NCBI GenBank assembly: GCA_003451645.1
Contig: DMER01000213.1
Coordinates: forward strand, 33,244 to 45,974
Reading direction: 5' to 3'
DNA from: Alphaproteobacteria bacterium
GTDB taxonomy: Bacteria > Pseudomonadota > Alphaproteobacteria > Micropepsales > Micropepsaceae
DNA length: 12,731 bases
Both the position numbers and the translations under genes were made by a program. Shown here one piece after another: positions 7,891 to 12,731 of this stretch. Numbering within the stretch: the first letter of the stretch is position 1; each line of letters opens with the position of its first letter. A model generated the notes under the pieces. That model had not been told where the DNA came from. It made no database searches and saw only the letters and a program-made list of their open reading frames with translations.

Positions 7891-8624
7891 GTTCGCCCGA
7901 TCCGTCCACGCGACCAATGGAAGGCGATGTATACCCCGAAAAGGGTCAGCGCCAGCCCATACCACGTTAGCGCATAGACCAAGTGGTTGTTGGGGATGTT
8001 GAGGGCATAGGCTTGAGGTCTCGGCCAAGCCGGACGTACTGGACTTTCGGGCTCCATCCGCAAGATGGCCGCGGTCTTCAGTTTCAGGCCCAAATGGCGC
8101 GCCATGCCCACGCCGTCCCAATGGTACCAGCGTGGCTCACTCAGGTTTGCGGGCGGGGTAAAGGTGCCCGCACTTTGCGGGGGGGCCCAAACGGCAATTC
8201 CCTGCAGCTGATCTGGACAGTCTGTCGATTGGCGCCAATCGCTTTGGCCCTTCAAAATCGCGTTCGGGACAAAGCCGCGCGCGACCAGGACGGCATCGCC
8301 ATTTGGAAGGAGGCCTGGTGTTATGACAGTGGCGCCCGGAATCGTCCGCCCGCCTTCAACGATGAAACCATTGACAAGGGCTTGACGCTGGCAATCCGTC
8401 GGCATCGCAATCTGGACACGGCGGTACTCAGGGTCCGGCGACGATAGCACCTGCTCCAGAGGGACCGGCTGTTCCGCAGCTCTTGCCGCCACTTTGTCAA
8501 GAAAAGCGTGCTTTGCGGCCCGGCGCTGAATCTGCCAGGTTCCCAGCGCCACAAGGACCGCCATGGCGGTCAATGCCGCTGCCGTCAGAACAGGGTAAAG
8601 GCGAAACATCGTCCGTGCACGCAC
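7887..8624 (-). CDS. surf1: SURF1 family cytochrome c oxidase assembly protein
   Basis: This 245-aa inner-membrane protein (Shy1/SURF1 family) helps insert heme a into subunit I of cytochrome oxidase. It has the family layout: a first membrane helix (about 8-28) ending in GTWQ (28-31), a periplasmic domain with ARGFVP (115-120) and WRWYHWD-like aromatic residues near 166-170, then the conserved NNHLVYALTWYGLA (212-225) leading the second helix (to about 236). The start is most likely GTG at 8624, because AGGA sits 7 nt upstream on the minus strand; an in-frame ATG at 8609 (beginning MFRLYP) is the alternative. It follows DUF983 by 3 bp and overlaps thrC by 4 nt. Confidence 0.93.
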   Translation of the reverse strand: MRARTMFRLYPVLTAAALTAMAVLVALGTWQIQRRAAKHAFLDKVAARAAEQPVPLEQVLSSPDPEYRRVQIAMPTDCQRQALVNGFIVEGGRTIPGATVITPGLLPNGDAVLVARGFVPNAILKGQSDWRQSTDCPDQLQGIAVWAPPQSAGTFTPPANLSEPRWYHWDGVGMARHLGLKLKTAAILRMEPESPVRPAWPRPQAYALNIPNNHLVYALTWYGLALTLFGVYIAFHWSRGRIGRT

Positions 8625-8627
8625 TTT

Positions 8628-8996
8628 CTATTCCTGGCGCCCTTCGCCCGCTTGGTGGCGGTATTGCAGCGCGATCATCAGCGCCTTGAGCGGCCGCAGC
8701 AGCAAAAGCGATAAGCCGAGCACCATAGGACCCAGGACTGCTGCATGCACCCAGTAAGGCGGCTTGAAAGTGAGTTCCAGCCACAACGCGGTAAAGGCGG
8801 TTATCGCGCCGACAATAAGAACTACAAACACCGCGGGGCCGTCACCGCTATCGGCCCGCGTCAAGTCGAGGCCGCATGTACTGCAGGCGGGCTTGATTTT
8901 GAGGAAGCCCGCGAACACACCACCTGTCCCGCAGCGCGGGCATCGGCCCAACAAGGCCACCAGCCATAGCGGGCTCCGCAGCTGGGCGTCCGCCAT
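8628..8996 (-). CDS. DUF983 family zinc-ribbon membrane protein
   Basis: This 122-aa protein starts at ATG 8996 (MADAQLRS). A CPRC motif (C19, C22) and CSTC (C38, C41) make a four-cysteine zinc-ribbon-like module, followed by two membrane helices (about 54-73 and 82-102). This matches DUF983, a family of unknown function that often sits between ctaE and surf1 in alphaproteobacterial oxidase clusters; a role in oxidase assembly is only inferred from that location. The longer frame up to 9113 would run into the ctaE coding region and is rejected, because a strong ribosome-binding site precedes 8996. Confidence 0.88.
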   Translation of the reverse strand: MADAQLRSPLWLVALLGRCPRCGTGGVFAGFLKIKPACSTCGLDLTRADSGDGPAVFVVLIVGAITAFTALWLELTFKPPYWVHAAVLGPMVLGLSLLLLRPLKALMIALQYRHQAGEGRQE

Positions 8997-9003
8997 AGCC
9001 AAT

Positions 9004-9014
9004 CTCTCCCCTCC
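9004..9014 (-). promoter_or_regulatory. Ribosome-binding site of the DUF983 gene (decides its start)
   Basis: On the minus strand the tract GGAGGGGAGAG ends 7 nt before the ATG at 8996. This is the strongest Shine-Dalgarno-like sequence noticed in the window, and it fixes the start inside the 38-bp gap after ctaE. Confidence 0.75.
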
Positions 9015-9034
9015 TACCCGATTGGGGCGTAAGC

Positions 9035-9913
9035 CTAGTGCGCGGCCGTGCCAGCACCCCAAACATAGATGGCCGCAAAAAGGAACAGCCAAACCACGTC
9101 GACAAAGTGCCAATACCAGGCTGCAGCCTCAAAGCCGAAATGGCGCTCAGGCGTGAAGTGGCCGGCAAGGGCGCGGAAAAAACACACGATCAAAAAGATC
9201 GTGCCCACCACAACGTGAAAGCCATGGAACCCCGTGGCCATGAAAAAGGTCGCGCCATAAATGTTGCCCGAGAACGAAAAGGCAGCATGGCCATACTCGA
9301 CCACCTGCAAGGCCGTGAAGCACAAGCCCAAGATGATCGTCAGCGCGAGGCCCCAGATCAATCCGCTGCGGTTGCCCGTTTGCACTGCGTGGTGAGCCCA
9401 GGTGACGGTTGTTCCCGATGTCAACAAGACCAAGGTGTTCAGCAACGGCAGGTGCCAGGGATCAAATGTCGCTATATCCTTTGGCGGCCACACGCCGCCA
9501 ATGGTCTCAACGCGGCTGGCATGGATAAGGTCGGCGGGAAACAGCGCCGTGTGGAAATAGGCCCAGAACCAGGCCACAAAGAACATGACTTCGGAGGCGA
9601 TGAAGAGGATCATCCCATAGCGCAGGCCCAGCTTGACGACTGGGGTGTGGTCACCATTGACGACCGATTCCTTGACCACATCGCGCCACCAGCCGATCAT
9701 CGTGTAGATTATGATCGCAAGTCCGGCGAGCAGGACCCAGGGACCCGCATTCATTTGTACGCCGAGGATGGTAATCCCTGCGTCGCCCTTTAGCGTGCGC
9801 ATGTAAATGATCGCGCCAATTGCCATGACAAAGGCACCGATGGACCCGATCAGCGGCCAAGCACTGGGCTCGACCAAGTGATAATCGTGTTTGACTTCGT
9901 CTTGCGTGGCCAT
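9035..9913 (-). CDS. ctaE: Cytochrome c oxidase subunit III (aa3 type)
   Basis: This 292-aa integral membrane subunit has about seven helices and stabilises the oxidase core and proton uptake. Diagnostic features are the N-terminal [10 protein letters not shown] (11-20), the [16 protein letters not shown] block with its conserved acidic residue, WPP, the THAHHAV-like TWAHHAVQ segment, [11 protein letters not shown], and the C-terminal [14 protein letters not shown] signature of subunit III. Length is normal for alphaproteobacteria. The start ATG at 9913 lies 4 bp after the ctaG stop, with AAGGA 9 nt upstream on the minus strand. It is part of the cta cluster, after the assembly factors ctaB and ctaG. 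Confidence 0.97.
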   Translation of the reverse strand: MATQDEVKHDYHLVEPSAWPLIGSIGAFVMAIGAIIYMRTLKGDAGITILGVQMNAGPWVLLAGLAIIIYTMIGWWRDVVKESVVNGDHTPVVKLGLRYGMILFIASEVMFFVAWFWAYFHTALFPADLIHASRVETIGGVWPPKDIATFDPWHLPLLNTLVLLTSGTTVTWAHHAVQTGNRSGLIWGLALTIILGLCFTALQVVEYGHAAFSFSGNIYGATFFMATGFHGFHVVVGTIFLIVCFFRALAGHFTPERHFGFEAAAWYWHFVDVVWLFLFAAIYVWGAGTAAH

Positions 9914-9917
9914 GGTC

Positions 9918-10496
9918 TTAGTTCCTTGACGTTAGCGGCTTTTGCACATCGGCGACGCGGGATGGATCATCCTTGGCGCGGAAGAAGGTATAGGACAGCG
10001 TGATGGTCTCAACATCGGCAAGGGTCGGATCATCATTGATCGCGGGATCAATGAAAAAGCTGACGCCCATATCGGTCATTTGACCAGGCTTCAGTGGCTG
10101 ATTGTTGAAGCAGAAGCAGGCGATCTTGTTAAAAAATGGCGCGGCCTTTTCCGGCGTGACATTGAAGGATGCGATGCCAACGGTCGGCGTCTCAGCTTTA
10201 CTCTTTGCGCGGTAATGCACCAAGCCTTGCGCCCCGGTCTCAACGCGGATGTCCTTTTGCAGTGGGCGGAAGTCCCAATCGAGGTCTGGTGCCATGTTGG
10301 CGTCGAAGCGCACGGTGATCATCCGGCCTGAGCGCGCGCCGGGTGCCACCTCCGCCCGCAACGGCGTGCCGTCAAATCCTGTGAGCTGACAAAACATCCG
10401 GTACAGCGGCACAGATGCGAAGGACAAGCCCAGCATGGCACCCACTAAAGCCACACACCCCAAAAGCGCCTTCACGTTGCGATCGAGTTTTGTCAT
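9918..10496 (-). CDS. ctaG: Cytochrome c oxidase assembly protein CtaG/Cox11 (CuB copper chaperone)
   Basis: This 192-aa single-pass protein delivers copper to the CuB site of subunit I. It has a short cytoplasmic N-terminus, a helix at about 9-28, a membrane-proximal cysteine (C36 in YRMFCQLTG), and a periplasmic immunoglobulin-like domain carrying the copper motif CFCF (C127, C129) followed by [10 protein letters not shown]. The segment PVFFID-like SFFIDP (146-151) is also typical. This is the Cox11 family, not the unrelated Bacillus CtaG. Its ATG overlaps the preceding stop codon as ATGA, and no good ribosome-binding site is visible, so translation probably depends on coupling. Confidence 0.96.
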   Translation of the reverse strand: MTKLDRNVKALLGCVALVGAMLGLSFASVPLYRMFCQLTGFDGTPLRAEVAPGARSGRMITVRFDANMAPDLDWDFRPLQKDIRVETGAQGLVHYRAKSKAETPTVGIASFNVTPEKAAPFFNKIACFCFNNQPLKPGQMTDMGVSFFIDPAINDDPTLADVETITLSYTFFRAKDDPSRVADVQKPLTSRN

Positions 10497-10743
10497 AGGC
10501 TTCGGTCCGCGACATTGCCGCCAAGACGGATCAGCGTGACAAAGAAGAAGAGCACCACGAGGAAAATGAGCAGACCCGCAATCGCCAAATTGCGCGGCCC
10601 TCGTGCTTTGACCTCCTCAGCCGTCAATTGCCGGTAGACGTCCTGTGCAGGCACCGACTGCGCTGGTTTCATGTCTACGCGCGCGTCAAGCGCCTCGACG
10701 TGGGATTGCTCGCGCACCTCGTTTTTGACGGGGATCAGCGATG

Positions 10744-10747
<4 letters not shown>
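10493..10747 (-). CDS. Small single-pass membrane protein, CoxF-like
   Basis: This 84-aa protein has a polar N-terminus (1-50) and one strong helix (about 54-75, ending VTLIRLGG). Position between ctaB and ctaG, size, and the basic stretch KARGPRN just before the helix resemble the small CoxF-type proteins of alphaproteobacterial oxidase clusters. The function is not established; it may be an assembly or accessory factor of the oxidase. The start at 10747 overlaps the ctaB stop (ATGA) and has AGGGAG 6 nt upstream; M26 is a less likely start. Sequence similarity in such small proteins is weak, so the family name is provisional. Confidence 0.75.

Positions 10748-12731
<1,984 letters not shown>

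Noticed and set aside
8997..9034. Possible hairpin terminator between ctaE and the DUF983 gene
   Set aside because: Only a short CCC/GGG pairing with mismatches and no T tract; the same bases serve as the ribosome-binding site.
8997..9113. N-terminal extension of the DUF983 frame
   Set aside because: Most of it overlaps the end of ctaE and does not match the family; a strong ribosome-binding site supports the ATG at 8996.
9038..9793. Plus-strand frame of 251 codons opposite ctaE
   Set aside because: ctaE is certain on the minus strand; this frame is a highly charged, low-complexity shadow.

Overview
The window reads as a chromosomal segment of an alphaproteobacterium. The evidence is the gene order ctaD-ctaB-coxF-like-ctaG-ctaE-DUF983-surf1, followed by thrC, an M16 (mitochondrial-processing-peptidase-like) protease and a RimJ-type acetyltransferase. 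This order is familiar from that class. The genus cannot be fixed from sequence alone; a Caulobacterales/Hyphomonadaceae-like or related lineage would fit. The DNA is GC-rich and gene-dense. No insertion sequence, tRNA, rRNA, CRISPR array or phage gene was seen.

Layout. From the right edge to about position 1666, eleven genes run leftward on the minus strand. In transcription order they are: ctaD (5' part missing), ctaB, a small CoxF-like membrane protein, ctaG (cox11), ctaE (cox3), a DUF983 protein, surf1, thrC, an M16 metalloprotease, a GNAT acetyltransferase, and a large 7TMR-DISM/PAS/degenerate-GGDEF/EAL signalling protein. Gaps range from 4-nt overlaps to 44 bp, so the block looks like one long transcription unit whose main promoter lies beyond the right edge. 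Facing it on the plus strand is a yqgE/algH-family gene, whose 3' end overlaps that of the EAL gene by 33 bp. Divergent from yqgE, and running off the left edge on the minus strand, is a secreted DsbD N-terminal-domain protein, 279 codons of which are visible.

Function. The right two thirds build the aa3-type cytochrome c oxidase: subunits I and III, the farnesyltransferase that makes heme O (the precursor of heme A), the CuB-delivery chaperone, SURF1, and two small membrane proteins of unclear role. The middle carries housekeeping functions (threonine synthesis, peptide processing, protein N-terminal acetylation). The EAL protein is predicted to be a membrane-bound c-di-GMP phosphodiesterase with a non-catalytic GGDEF domain. 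The left edge holds periplasmic thiol-redox and YqgE functions.

Five of the twelve visible start codons are not ATG (TTG for ctaB, the acetyltransferase and yqgE; GTG for surf1 and thrC). Several genes need their starts placed by overlap or ribosome-binding site rather than by the longest reading frame. I found no convincing previously undescribed system. The most useful points are the edge gene, the start corrections, the convergent overlap and the c-di-GMP enzyme at the end of a respiratory gene cluster.
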